Source: JBLHKW01 sp047618565
Lineage (GTDB): Bacteria > Planctomycetota > UBA1135 > GCA-002686595
Direction of reading: 5' to 3'
DNA: 31,763 nucleotides
Assembly: GCA_047618565.1 (NCBI GenBank)
Contig: JBLHKW010000049.1
Span: 1-31,763, forward strand
Shown here: piece after piece, positions 16,894-23,974 of the stretch
Numbering within the stretch: the first letter of the stretch is position 1
How the letters are laid out: each line of letters opens with the position of its first letter
Position numbers and translations under genes: made by a program
Notes under the pieces: generated by a model
Seen by the model: only the letters and a program-made list of their open reading frames with translations
Databases searched by the model: none
Told to the model about the DNA's origin: nothing

Positions 16894-18144
16894 TCAGAAG
16901 GCCTCGCCGACTCCGAAGTAGATCACGGACTCGTCCTCGCCCCAGGCGAAGTCGAGGCGGAAGTTCACGTGGTTGTCCTTCTCCAGCGTGAAGCGCAGAC
17001 CGAACCCGGCGCTGGGTAGCGTATCGGCGTCGCCGATCTCGCTCAGGGTCGGCGCGACAGCTCCCACGCCGGCGAACGCGACGGCACCGAGACGCCCGAT
17101 GAGCTCGCGGCGATACTCCGCCTGCACCGCAACCAGGACCTCGTCGTGAATGGTCCCGACGGTGTAGCCGCGCAGGTCCGACTGAGCGCCAACGAAACTC
17201 TCCCCATAAAAGGGCACGTCGCCGAAAGCCAGGCGCGCCGCGCCTCGCAGCGCGACGACGTCCTTCTCGCCCGGGCTGAAGAACGCGTTGTAGGACACCG
17301 GAAGGATCTGGTAGGCGAACGTGCCACCTAGCTCCGGGTCGTAAATCCGGTACTGCGCGTCAGCGAAAGAGCCGGCTCGCGGAAAGAACGTGCTGTCCCG
17401 CGTATCGCGCTGAACGCGCAGTCCAACCGACAGGGAGTCCACATCCAGCTCGCTCTCCGGGATGGTGCCGGCATCTTCGGACTGGCGGATCGCGGTATTG
17501 AGTCCGCTGAGCACCAGCTGGGGGCCAACGAAGACGCGCTCCGCCACACGTACCAGAAATTCGGCCGCCAGGGCGACGACATCTTGCCTCAGGGCCACGA
17601 TCTGTCCGTTCGCCAGGGTCAGGTTGTAGTTGACGCGCACCTGCGCGAGGCCGACGGACAGGCGGTACCGATCCTCGTCGAAGTACCCCTTGAAGCCGAA
17701 GGCTGCGCCCGCCGTATCGTTCTCCGAGTAGAGCGCACCGCCGCTGATCATGGACGGCGGCGAGTTCTTGCCCAGGGGTATCAGGTAGGCGGCGCCCAGC
17801 GCGAGCCCGGCACCGATGGTGGGGTTCTGGAACGGTATCGGGGCGATCAGCAGGTCGCCGTCTCGATCCTCACCGACGACCTCAGTGCCATCGGCCACGT
17901 TCACCGGCGGCGCGCTCGGATCGGTTACGGGAAGGTTGGTGACCTTGCCCATGTTGCCGATGATCTCCTTGAGCATCGCGAAGGCTTCGTCCTTGGCCGG
18001 CTCGCCCGTCTCGTCTACCGAAGCGGGGGCGGCCCCGGCCTCCTCGCCCTGGACCAGAAGGCGCGTCGATGCAACAGTCGCACAGGAGGTCGCGAGGCAT
18101 GCCAGCGCCATGACGCCCGCGCGGATCCGTAACGGAGGATGCAT
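16894..18144 (-). CDS. Omp85/BamA-type surface antigen (D15) outer-membrane barrel without POTRA
   Basis: A 416-aa exported protein. The N-terminus has a hydrophobic signal with a possible lipobox (LATSC, Cys21), then an acidic linker. From about residue 95 it is a beta-barrel with alternating hydrophobic strands. The Omp85-type signatures are LRGYTVGTIHDE near residue 330 and the last strands GFGLRFTLEKDNHVNFRLDF, ending in a terminal Phe typical of outer-membrane proteins. POTRA domains are absent, so it is not BamA itself. It resembles the patatin-associated or stand-alone D15 barrels, whose transport role is unclear. It is a single gene separated by hairpins on both sides. Confidence 0.85.
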   Translation of the reverse strand: MHPPLRIRAGVMALACLATSCATVASTRLLVQGEEAGAAPASVDETGEPAKDEAFAMLKEIIGNMGKVTNLPVTDPSAPPVNVADGTEVVGEDRDGDLLIAPIPFQNPTIGAGLALGAAYLIPLGKNSPPSMISGGALYSENDTAGAAFGFKGYFDEDRYRLSVGLAQVRVNYNLTLANGQIVALRQDVVALAAEFLVRVAERVFVGPQLVLSGLNTAIRQSEDAGTIPESELDVDSLSVGLRVQRDTRDSTFFPRAGSFADAQYRIYDPELGGTFAYQILPVSYNAFFSPGEKDVVALRGAARLAFGDVPFYGESFVGAQSDLRGYTVGTIHDEVLVAVQAEYRRELIGRLGAVAFAGVGAVAPTLSEIGDADTLPSAGFGLRFTLEKDNHVNFRLDFAWGEDESVIYFGVGEAF

Positions 18145-18184
18145 CCACCCAAGATAGTCGGGAAGCCGGCGCCTGTCATCCTCC

Positions 18185-18212
18185 GAGCGCCTGGCGGGTG
18201 CCCGGCGCGCTC
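18185..18212 (-). terminator. GC-rich hairpin at the end of the ABC operon
   Basis: GAGCGC (18185-18190) pairs with GCGCTC (18207-18212), with an additional GGG/CCC pairing inside. It overlaps the stop codon of the ATPase gene (18211-18213). There is no T-tract on the minus strand, so it may be a transcript-stabilising hairpin and not an efficient terminator. Confidence 0.4.
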
Positions 18213-18987
18213 AGATCTTGTTGCTGACGCCGAGCAACTCGTACAACCGGTTCTTCGCGCGCCCGTATTCGGGACTGCCGAGGTCGCGTGGGTGCGGAAG
18301 GTCAACGGTCACGATGTCAGCAATGCGGCCGGGGCGCGCGCTCAGGACCACGACGCGCTCGCCCAGTTGTACGGCCTCGTCCACATCGTGGGTCACGAAC
18401 AGGATCGTCGGCCGGCGCTCCGTCCAGATGCGAATGAGCTCGGCGCGCATGGTCAGGCGCGTCAGGGAGTCGAGCGCGCCGAAGGGCTCATCCATGAAGA
18501 TCACATCCGGGGAGACCGCCAACGCGCGCGCGACCTCGACCCTCTGCTTCATCCCGCCCGAAAGCGCCATCGGATAGGCCTGCTCGAAGCCGTTGAGGCC
18601 GACCAGGTCGATGACTCCCTTCGCGATCTCGTGCTGGCGTTCGCGTGACAGGTTGCGGATGCCGAGCACCACGTTGTCCCAGACCGACGCCCAGGGGAAG
18701 ATGCCGTACTCCTGGAACACGAACACGCGCCGGGGGTCGGGCGCGGTGACCGGTTCTCCGTCGATGTGAGCCGTTCCGTGGGTCGGGCGCTCGAAGCCGC
18801 CCGCGATGTTGAGCACCGTGGATTTGCCGCAGCCCGAAGGACCGAGCAGGCACACGAACTCGCCTTCGCCCACGATCAAGTCGATGTCATCGAGCACGAG
18901 CAACGGCTCGCCCTTGGTCTCGAATGTCTTGCTGAGACCCTTGAGCACGACCTTCGGTGTGCCGTACATGGGATGCTTGTCGCTCAT
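18211..18987 (-). CDS. ABC transporter ATPase, NitT/TauT type
   Basis: ATP-hydrolysing subunit of an importer of the nitrate/sulfonate/taurine class (SsuB/TauB-like). All motifs are intact: Walker A GPSGCGKST, Q-loop VFQEYGIFPW, signature LSGGMKQRVEVARA, Walker B VIFMDEPFGALD, and the switch His in FVTHDVDEA. With ATG at 18987 the protein is 258 aa, the usual length. This start overlaps the permease stop as ATGA, so translation is coupled. A TTG six codons upstream is the only alternative and is less likely. Third and last gene of the operon with the permease (18984-19808) and the substrate-binding protein (19805-20866). Confidence 0.95.
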   Translation of the reverse strand: MSDKHPMYGTPKVVLKGLSKTFETKGEPLLVLDDIDLIVGEGEFVCLLGPSGCGKSTVLNIAGGFERPTHGTAHIDGEPVTAPDPRRVFVFQEYGIFPWASVWDNVVLGIRNLSRERQHEIAKGVIDLVGLNGFEQAYPMALSGGMKQRVEVARALAVSPDVIFMDEPFGALDSLTRLTMRAELIRIWTERRPTILFVTHDVDEAVQLGERVVVLSARPGRIADIVTVDLPHPRDLGSPEYGRAKNRLYELLGVSNKI

Positions 18988-19808
18988 CGCAGCACGTATC
19001 CCCAACGCACCTCGTCGAAGCGCTCGAGGCGCCGGATGAGCAGATCCAGCACGATGCCGATCAGACCGATCAGGATCATCGTTGCCACGACCAGGTCGTA
19101 ACGGCTCCCGGCATTGCGCGCATCGTTAATAAGGTAACCGAGGCCGGAGTCCATGCCCACCATCTCGGCCGCGACAATCACCAGCCAGGCGACGCCCAGC
19201 GCGATGCGCAGGCTCGTGATGATCTGCGGCATGGCGGCCGGCAGGACCACGCGCCGAAAGAGCTCGAGGCCACGAATTCCAAAGTTGCGCGCGCTGCGCT
19301 GGTGGACGAGCGAGATGTTACGCACGGCCGCTGTGGTGCCAACGGTGATCGGAAAGAAGGAGGACAGGAAGATCAGGAAGATGCCCGCACCGTCGCCGAT
19401 ACCGAACCACAGGATCGCGATCGGGATCCAGGCGATGGGGGAGATTGGTCGCAGGCCCTGCACGATCGGGTTCATGGCGCGGAAAGAGCGCGTCGACCAG
19501 CCGATGACCAGACCCAGGGGAATGCCGACGCCGGCGGCCAGAAAGAAGCCCCACGTGACGCGGAACAGGCTGGCCACCACGTCGCCCCACAGGCGTTGGC
19601 TCTCGACCAGTTCCAGGAAGGCCAGCCAGGTTGCGAAGGGCGTCGGGAACACCTCACTGCCGAGCGCGCGACAGGCGAGATCCCAGAAAGCGACGAGAAT
19701 GACCGTGAGCGCGGACGGCAAGACCCATTCCTGCGCGCGATCCGAGCAGCGCAACCCGAGCACGAGCGCGCCGCACGCGAGCACGAGGATGAGGGTCGCG
19801 GTCATCAT
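18984..19808 (-). CDS. ABC transporter permease, NitT/TauT type
   Basis: A 274-aa inner-membrane protein with about six to seven hydrophobic helices. The cytoplasmic EAA-type loop, which contacts the ATPase, is seen around NFGIRGLELFRRVVLPAAMP, and GLRPISPIAWIPIAILWFGI is the characteristic core of SsuC/TauC/NtrB permeases. It starts with ATG 19808, which overlaps the TGA of the binding-protein gene (ATGA), and ends by overlapping the ATPase start. A second ATG follows immediately at 19805. The three genes form one tight operon for import of a small, probably anionic, solute. The substrate cannot be assigned. Confidence 0.94.
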   Translation of the reverse strand: MMTATLILVLACGALVLGLRCSDRAQEWVLPSALTVILVAFWDLACRALGSEVFPTPFATWLAFLELVESQRLWGDVVASLFRVTWGFFLAAGVGIPLGLVIGWSTRSFRAMNPIVQGLRPISPIAWIPIAILWFGIGDGAGIFLIFLSSFFPITVGTTAAVRNISLVHQRSARNFGIRGLELFRRVVLPAAMPQIITSLRIALGVAWLVIVAAEMVGMDSGLGYLINDARNAGSRYDLVVATMILIGLIGIVLDLLIRRLERFDEVRWGYVLR

Positions 19809-20866
19809 TGCGACGCTCCGCGTGGCAAGCGGTCCATGTTCCAGTCCAGCTCATCGAGCGGCCGCACGAAGGAATCGTCCGCGTACTCCTCGAACTCGAC
19901 CCGGCGCGACAGCACGCCGATCTCGAAGGCCAGCTCCATGATCTCGTCGAAGTCATCCTTGAGCGGCGCCAGGTTGGTGTACTTGACCCGATCCAGGGGC
20001 TTGGACAGCACGTACTTCAACAACTCGGGCGGCTGGAAGTAGTAGTTCTTGGCACTGACCTCGGCCGCGTCCATGCGGTGCTCCACGTCCTCGTCGAGCC
20101 ACTTGCCCGACTTCGCGATCCCGTCGATCAGCTCCTGGACCAGCTGTGGCCGTTCATCGATCAGGTCCTGCCGCACGACCATGACGCACGAGATGAACCC
20201 GGGCCAGATGTCCTTGGTGTGATACAGGACGCGCCCGAAGCCATCGACCTCCGCCTTGGCCGCGAAGGGCTCGCCCACGATGTAACCGTCGATCGATCCG
20301 GAGCGCAGCGCGGTCGGATGCTCGGGCGGCGGCAGCTCGCGCAGGTCGATCGAGTCGTGGGGCATACCCCACTGGTCCATCATGCGGTGCATGAGGATGT
20401 TCTGGTTCGCGTAACGGCTCGGGATCGCGACCACCTTGCCGCGCAGGTCCGCGAAGTCGTGGATGTCGGAGTCCTTGCCGACCACGATCCCGGTCCCATC
20501 CCGGTGCCCGAGGTAGACCACCTTGATCGGCACTCCATCCGCCACGAGCTGCATGGCCATCGGCGCCAGGATGAACACGCCGCCGATCTCCTTGCTGATC
20601 AACGCCTCCTTCACCGTCGGCCAGTCCGTGAACTTGCGCGATCGGAAGAGCGTGTCCTTGTCCGAGTGCTTCGTCACCCAACTGGTGACCGGGCAGGTGA
20701 GGTGTCAGGTCACCGGCAAGAAGCCCACGATCAGCTCCTGCCGCTCCGCGCCGCTAAACACCGCCGCACGCTTGCGCAACGTCCCCCAGCCGACGTTCAG
20801 CTGCACGTGCCCGAGGGTGATGAGCAGCGTCCACAGGAACGTCCCGATCAGGACCCTGCGCTTCAC
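19805..20866 (-). CDS. ABC substrate-binding protein with in-frame TGA at codon 54: candidate selenoprotein
   Basis: A NitT/TauT-type (NMT1/SsuA-like) solute-binding protein. Downstream of the TGA the fold is complete: FILAPMAMQLVADGVPIKVV, YLGHRDGTGIVV, GKVVAIPSRYANQ, DGYIVGEPFAAKAEVDGFGR, and KDIWPGFISCVMVVRQDLI. Reading only from GTG 20677 would give 290 aa lacking a signal and the first ligand-binding strand. The same frame runs upstream across TGA 20705-20707 through RQELIVGFLPVT to GTG 20866, which gives an N-terminal membrane anchor (VLIGTFLWTLLITLGHVQLN) and 353 aa in all. Homologues as I remember them read GFLPVT-C-HLTCPVT, with Cys at the TGA. Sec54 would form UHLTC with Cys58. ATGA overlap with the permease shows the frame is used. 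Alternatives are a nonsense mutation or sequencing error. Confidence 0.7.
20673..20707 (-). promoter_or_regulatory. UGA codon with SECIS-like hairpin
   Basis: On the minus strand, UGA (20707-20705) is followed after 15 nt by GUCACC (20689-20684), loop AGUUG, and GGUGAC (20678-20673), a perfect 6-bp stem. Outer UGC/GCA pairs (10-12 and 36-38 nt after UGA) could extend it across an internal loop. The loop contains GU with the G at nt 23 after the UGA, within the range known for bacterial SECIS elements. The bases also encode CPVTSWVT, so the pairing could be incidental. Confidence 0.4.
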
Positions 20867-21242
20867 GCCCAGCCCCCGGCGATCGGCCGTGCGTACTCGC
20901 TGAATCGCAGCGAGGCCCGCGGCGGGATCGTGTTCAAGGCGCGGCGGCAGTAGACGTGGAGATCGAACATGGGGGCAGTGGGGGGATGTAGCTATCGGCC
21001 AGACGCGCCGTGCTGCCTGAGGCCGAACGCGAGAGCCTAACACAGCGCCCTCCAGAACCCCGCCAGGCGGGCCTCTACCGTGGCCCGACGCGGGTCACCG
21101 TACGTCGCGACGACGACCGTCTGCGTGGCGGGCGTCTGAAACAACGAGCGGCCCCACAATCCACCGTCTCGCGCGACGGATCACATCCTTGAGACCCGGC
21201 GTTCTCGAGCACGAAATCCGCCGGCCGCGGTGAGCGTGTAGC
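20867..21242. other. Intergenic region upstream of the ABC operon
   Basis: These 376 bases lie upstream of the binding-protein gene and downstream of hspQ, both on the minus strand. They contain two short hairpins: a CCCGC/GCGGG stem near 21057-21070, and GTGAGC-GTGTA-GCTCAC at 21230-21246, which overlaps the hspQ stop codon and may end its transcript. No convincing ORF, tRNA or promoter was found; the operon promoter must lie here but is not recognisable. Confidence 0.5.
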
Positions 21243-21596
21243 TCACTGCGGCCATGGCTGCGAGTTGCGCACGTACGCCCCGTGCACGAACTCGCTGAAG
21301 AATTCTTCGACGAGCGGGTGGGCGATCTCGCCGCCAGTGCGGTCGGGCATCAAGCTCGACTCCGCAGCGTAGGTCGTCTGATGCGAGCCGTGCACGAGCA
21401 CGTGATACCAGGGCTGATCCCGACCGGGCTGGGTCTTGTTCGACTGATACCACTGCTCATCGGCACGACACTTCAGGTCCAGAGCAGCGACCACTCCGCG
21501 ATAGCCGTAGCGGCGGTGCCGAACGAGTTGCCCCGGCTGAAATCGGGCGGGGGATGAGCTCGACGGAGTCGGGTCGCGCGGGTTGAACTGGATCAT
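21243..21596 (-). CDS. hspQ: HspQ/YccV family protein
   Basis: A 117-aa small beta-barrel protein of the YccV-like family (hemimethylated-DNA-binding domain). In E. coli HspQ is a heat-shock protein that binds hemimethylated oriC DNA and acts as a Lon specificity factor. Conserved features are FQPGQLVRHRRYGYRGVV at the start of the domain, then W in EQWYQSNKTQPGRDQPWYHV, then a YAAESSLMPD strand and IAHPLVEEFF. The start at ATG 21596 is chosen because AGG lies five bases upstream and the domain begins soon after; in-frame sequence upstream has no homology. The C-terminal tail of about 20 residues (FSEFVHGAYVRNSQPWPQ) is slightly longer than the E. coli form. Confidence 0.92.
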   Translation of the reverse strand: MIQFNPRDPTPSSSSPARFQPGQLVRHRRYGYRGVVAALDLKCRADEQWYQSNKTQPGRDQPWYHVLVHGSHQTTYAAESSLMPDRTGGEIAHPLVEEFFSEFVHGAYVRNSQPWPQ

Positions 21597-21754
21597 GGCC
21601 TGACGATAGCGAACGGGCTGCCCGGCCATGGCTCCTGACCACGTTACCTTCAGGATTCGTTGCAGAATGCGAAGCAACGGCGTGTGGCTGCACGGAAATC
21701 CTCTACACGGCGCGCGGCTTCCGATCGCGTGACCCGGCAGCACCCGGCCCACGC

Positions 21755-21768
21755 CAGGCGATCGCCTG
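21755..21768. repeat. 14-bp perfect palindrome CAGGCGATCGCCTG
   Basis: It lies 12 bp downstream of the DUF2950 stop (21780) and 159 bp upstream of the hspQ start. As RNA it forms a 5-bp stem with a GATC loop, so it could help end the DUF3300-DUF2950 transcript or act as an operator for hspQ. Confidence 0.3.
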
Positions 21769-21779
21769 CAGCCGCCCGC

Positions 21780-22733
21780 CTACTGGTCTGCCGTGACCGT
21801 CCACTCCGCGTCCGGATCGAATGAAGTCATGGCCTGCGCCCGCTTCTCGGTCTCCGGGCCGAGGTCCGCCTCGTGGACTATGCCCCAATGATTGACGATG
21901 AAGGTCATGACTCCGGTCTCGGCGTAACTCGCGGGGTAAGCCACGAGGGCGAAGCCGCCGATCATGTAGTCCCCGGCCATGTAGCCGTACGCGCCACCGG
22001 TGGCGTGCTCACCCTGAGCCTTGAGCAGGCGGTAGCGGTAACCGTGGTAGGCCGTGCGCGCTTCGGTGGGCACCCGCACGTCCGCTTCGGCGGATGCCAG
22101 GAGCTCGCCCAGGGGGCTCTCGGATTCCCCCGGAGCCGCCAGCCAGTAGAGACCGTCATGCTCGTTCGCGGAGCTGCGGATCTTCCGGGCGTATTCGAAG
22201 ATGCCGTCTCCGTTGTGGTCCTTGCGCACGTATTCCAGCTCCGCCTCGGCGAACGCATGGCAGACGTTGACGGTACCCAGCTCATTGCGGCCAATGCGAC
22301 GGTAGATGAGTTCCTCGAATCCCTGCTCCGTGTCGAGGAACCAGGTCTCGCCACTGCGTACCAGCGGTATCGGAAAAGGAGACTCCTGCACCCCCAGGTG
22401 GAGTGTGGCCATCTGTGCTCCGGCCATCTCGATCGCGTGACTCTCGTCGTACAGCTCGAGGAATCGATCGCGGCCCTCGCGATCGTCGGCCGCGTGACCG
22501 CTGTCGAGCAGCTCCTCGGAGTCGGGCCCGAGGATGGCCTGCAGCTGCGCCATGTCATCGGCGCGCAATGCGACCACGACCGCCTCGATGGCAGCCTCGG
22601 GGCTCTCGAACCCTGGCCTGTCGGCAAACGGCGTCGACTGGCAGGAAGCCAAGAAGACGAGCATCGAGGTCAGGCAGGACAGACGGAGTGAGGGGTTCCT
22701 CAGTTTCATCGGGAGTTGGGTATTCGCGTCCAT
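21780..22733 (-). CDS. DUF2950 lipoprotein
   Basis: A 317-aa exported lipoprotein (lipobox FLASC, Cys31). The DUF2950 pattern is clear throughout: ESPEAAIEAVVVALRADDMA, LGPDSEELLDSG, FPIPLVRSGETWFLDTEQG, RRIGRNELGTVNVCHAF, DGLYWLA, YHGYRYRLLKAQG, GGFALVAYPASYAETGVMTF and FDPDAEW. The family has no known activity but commonly sits beside DUF3300, as here. The start codon ATG overlaps the DUF3300 stop (TGATG), so it is coupled to the upstream gene. An alternative ATG at 22709 would give a shorter signal. Location is probably the inner leaflet of the outer membrane or the periplasm. Confidence 0.9.
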   Translation of the reverse strand: MDANTQLPMKLRNPSLRLSCLTSMLVFLASCQSTPFADRPGFESPEAAIEAVVVALRADDMAQLQAILGPDSEELLDSGHAADDREGRDRFLELYDESHAIEMAGAQMATLHLGVQESPFPIPLVRSGETWFLDTEQGFEELIYRRIGRNELGTVNVCHAFAEAELEYVRKDHNGDGIFEYARKIRSSANEHDGLYWLAAPGESESPLGELLASAEADVRVPTEARTAYHGYRYRLLKAQGEHATGGAYGYMAGDYMIGGFALVAYPASYAETGVMTFIVNHWGIVHEADLGPETEKRAQAMTSFDPDAEWTVTADQ

Positions 22734-23938
22734 CAGCGCCCCCTGCGTCCGCCGCGGCTACGGCCACCGCGACTGGATCCGGAACGGCTCATGCTGCTGC
22801 GTCCGCGCGTGGATTGGCGTGACGTGGCGCCCCGGCTGTCGTATCGGTTGAAGGCCGAGCTCGATTGCCTGGAGCGACTCGTAGAGGATGGTGAGCGACT
22901 CGTGCGGTCGCGCGACGTGGCTCCGGAGCTGCCCGTACGCCCAGCGCTGGTTGAGCTGCGGCCTCCCAGGGACGAACGATCTGTCGAAGTGCTGCGTCCC
23001 CGATAAGCGTCGAGTGAAGACCTCGTCTTCGACGCCGAGGATCCACTGCGCGTCTGAGTGGGCCGATCGAAACGCTCGGCGGTCTTGCTGTCGCGGTAGC
23101 GCACGCCCTTGCGGTTCTCGGGGTTGTGTTTCCACTCGCCCTTGCCCCGATCGCCGGCGCCGCCCTTGTACCGGTCCCGATCGATGTTCCCGTTGAAGTT
23201 GACGTTCTTGTTGATGTTGACGTCGATGTGTCCCGAATGCCAACCGCAGCCACCCCACGCATAGCCCCATGCGCAACCCACGATCACGCCCACCGTGAAC
23301 ACGTAGGCCGCCGACGGGTAGACGTAATGTGGCGGGTAGTAATAGGTGGGTGGATAGGAGGGATAGGGCCAGGTTCCGTAGACGACCGTGGGGTTGTAGA
23401 CGGGGACGTAGACCACTTCAGTCTTCGTCTGCTCGATGACGATCGCCTCGTCCTCCGTGCTGACCGCCTGCTCCTTCGTGGTCTTCAGGTTGCCCGCGTC
23501 CTGCGCCCGCTTGCGCAGGTTCTGGACCGAGTCCAGCACGTCCTTTTGCTGGGCCAGAACGGCATCGCCGAGCTTCTGGGTCCACGCGAGCTGCGTACTC
23601 ATCTGGTCGAGGATGGTCGGGAAGGTGATCAGCGACTTGACGCTCGGATCCCACTTCTGCTCCTCGAGTGCTTTCGCCAGTGCGTCGTCCTTGAGGGGCG
23701 GCGACTGCGCCTTCAGCCAGCGATCGGCCTCCACGATTTCAAGCGGATAGGTCGAGGCCATCAGGACCTGCGAGACGATCGCGTCCGGGTGCAGAGCGAT
23801 GGGAGCGACGAGCTGCTCGAGCTCCTCGGTCTGGAAGGGCTTCGGTTCCTCATCCTCCCGGGCCGGCGCCGGCGCGGCGAACATGGCAGCAGCGATGAGC
23901 GACAAGAGCATCCTTGTCATGGCGATGGGGGCTGTCAT
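22733..23938 (-). CDS. DUF3300 protein with Arg/Ser/Gly-rich tail
   Basis: A 401-aa exported protein with a signal peptide (cleavage near PAPA-RED, residue 27). The DUF3300 domain (about 37-205) shows EELEQLVAPIALHPDAIVSQ, LMASTYPLEIVEADRWLKAQ, a W-D-P-S-V-K-S-L motif, and EVVYVPVYNPTVVYG. A Pro/Tyr-rich segment and a hydrophobic Gly-rich stretch (VFTVGVIVGCAWGYAWGG) follow, then Asn/Asp-rich repeats, then a basic, disordered Arg/Ser/Gly-rich tail of about 110 residues ending in RGGRSRGGRRGR. The tail could bind anionic polymers, but this is inference. It is the first gene of the pair with DUF2950, which starts at its stop codon. Function of the family is unknown. Confidence 0.88.
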   Translation of the reverse strand: MTAPIAMTRMLLSLIAAAMFAAPAPAREDEEPKPFQTEELEQLVAPIALHPDAIVSQVLMASTYPLEIVEADRWLKAQSPPLKDDALAKALEEQKWDPSVKSLITFPTILDQMSTQLAWTQKLGDAVLAQQKDVLDSVQNLRKRAQDAGNLKTTKEQAVSTEDEAIVIEQTKTEVVYVPVYNPTVVYGTWPYPSYPPTYYYPPHYVYPSAAYVFTVGVIVGCAWGYAWGGCGWHSGHIDVNINKNVNFNGNIDRDRYKGGAGDRGKGEWKHNPENRKGVRYRDSKTAERFDRPTQTRSGSSASKTRSSLDAYRGRSTSTDRSSLGGRSSTSAGRTGSSGATSRDRTSRSPSSTSRSRQSSSAFNRYDSRGATSRQSTRGRSSMSRSGSSRGGRSRGGRRGR

Positions 23939-23974
23939 CTCTTGGACCTGTTGTGCGGGACGCGCTCGTCGGAT

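Noticed and set aside
20677..20679. GTG at 20677 as the real start of the binding protein
   Set aside because: It would remove the export signal and the first ligand-binding strand, has no SD, and the conserved motif continues in frame upstream of it.
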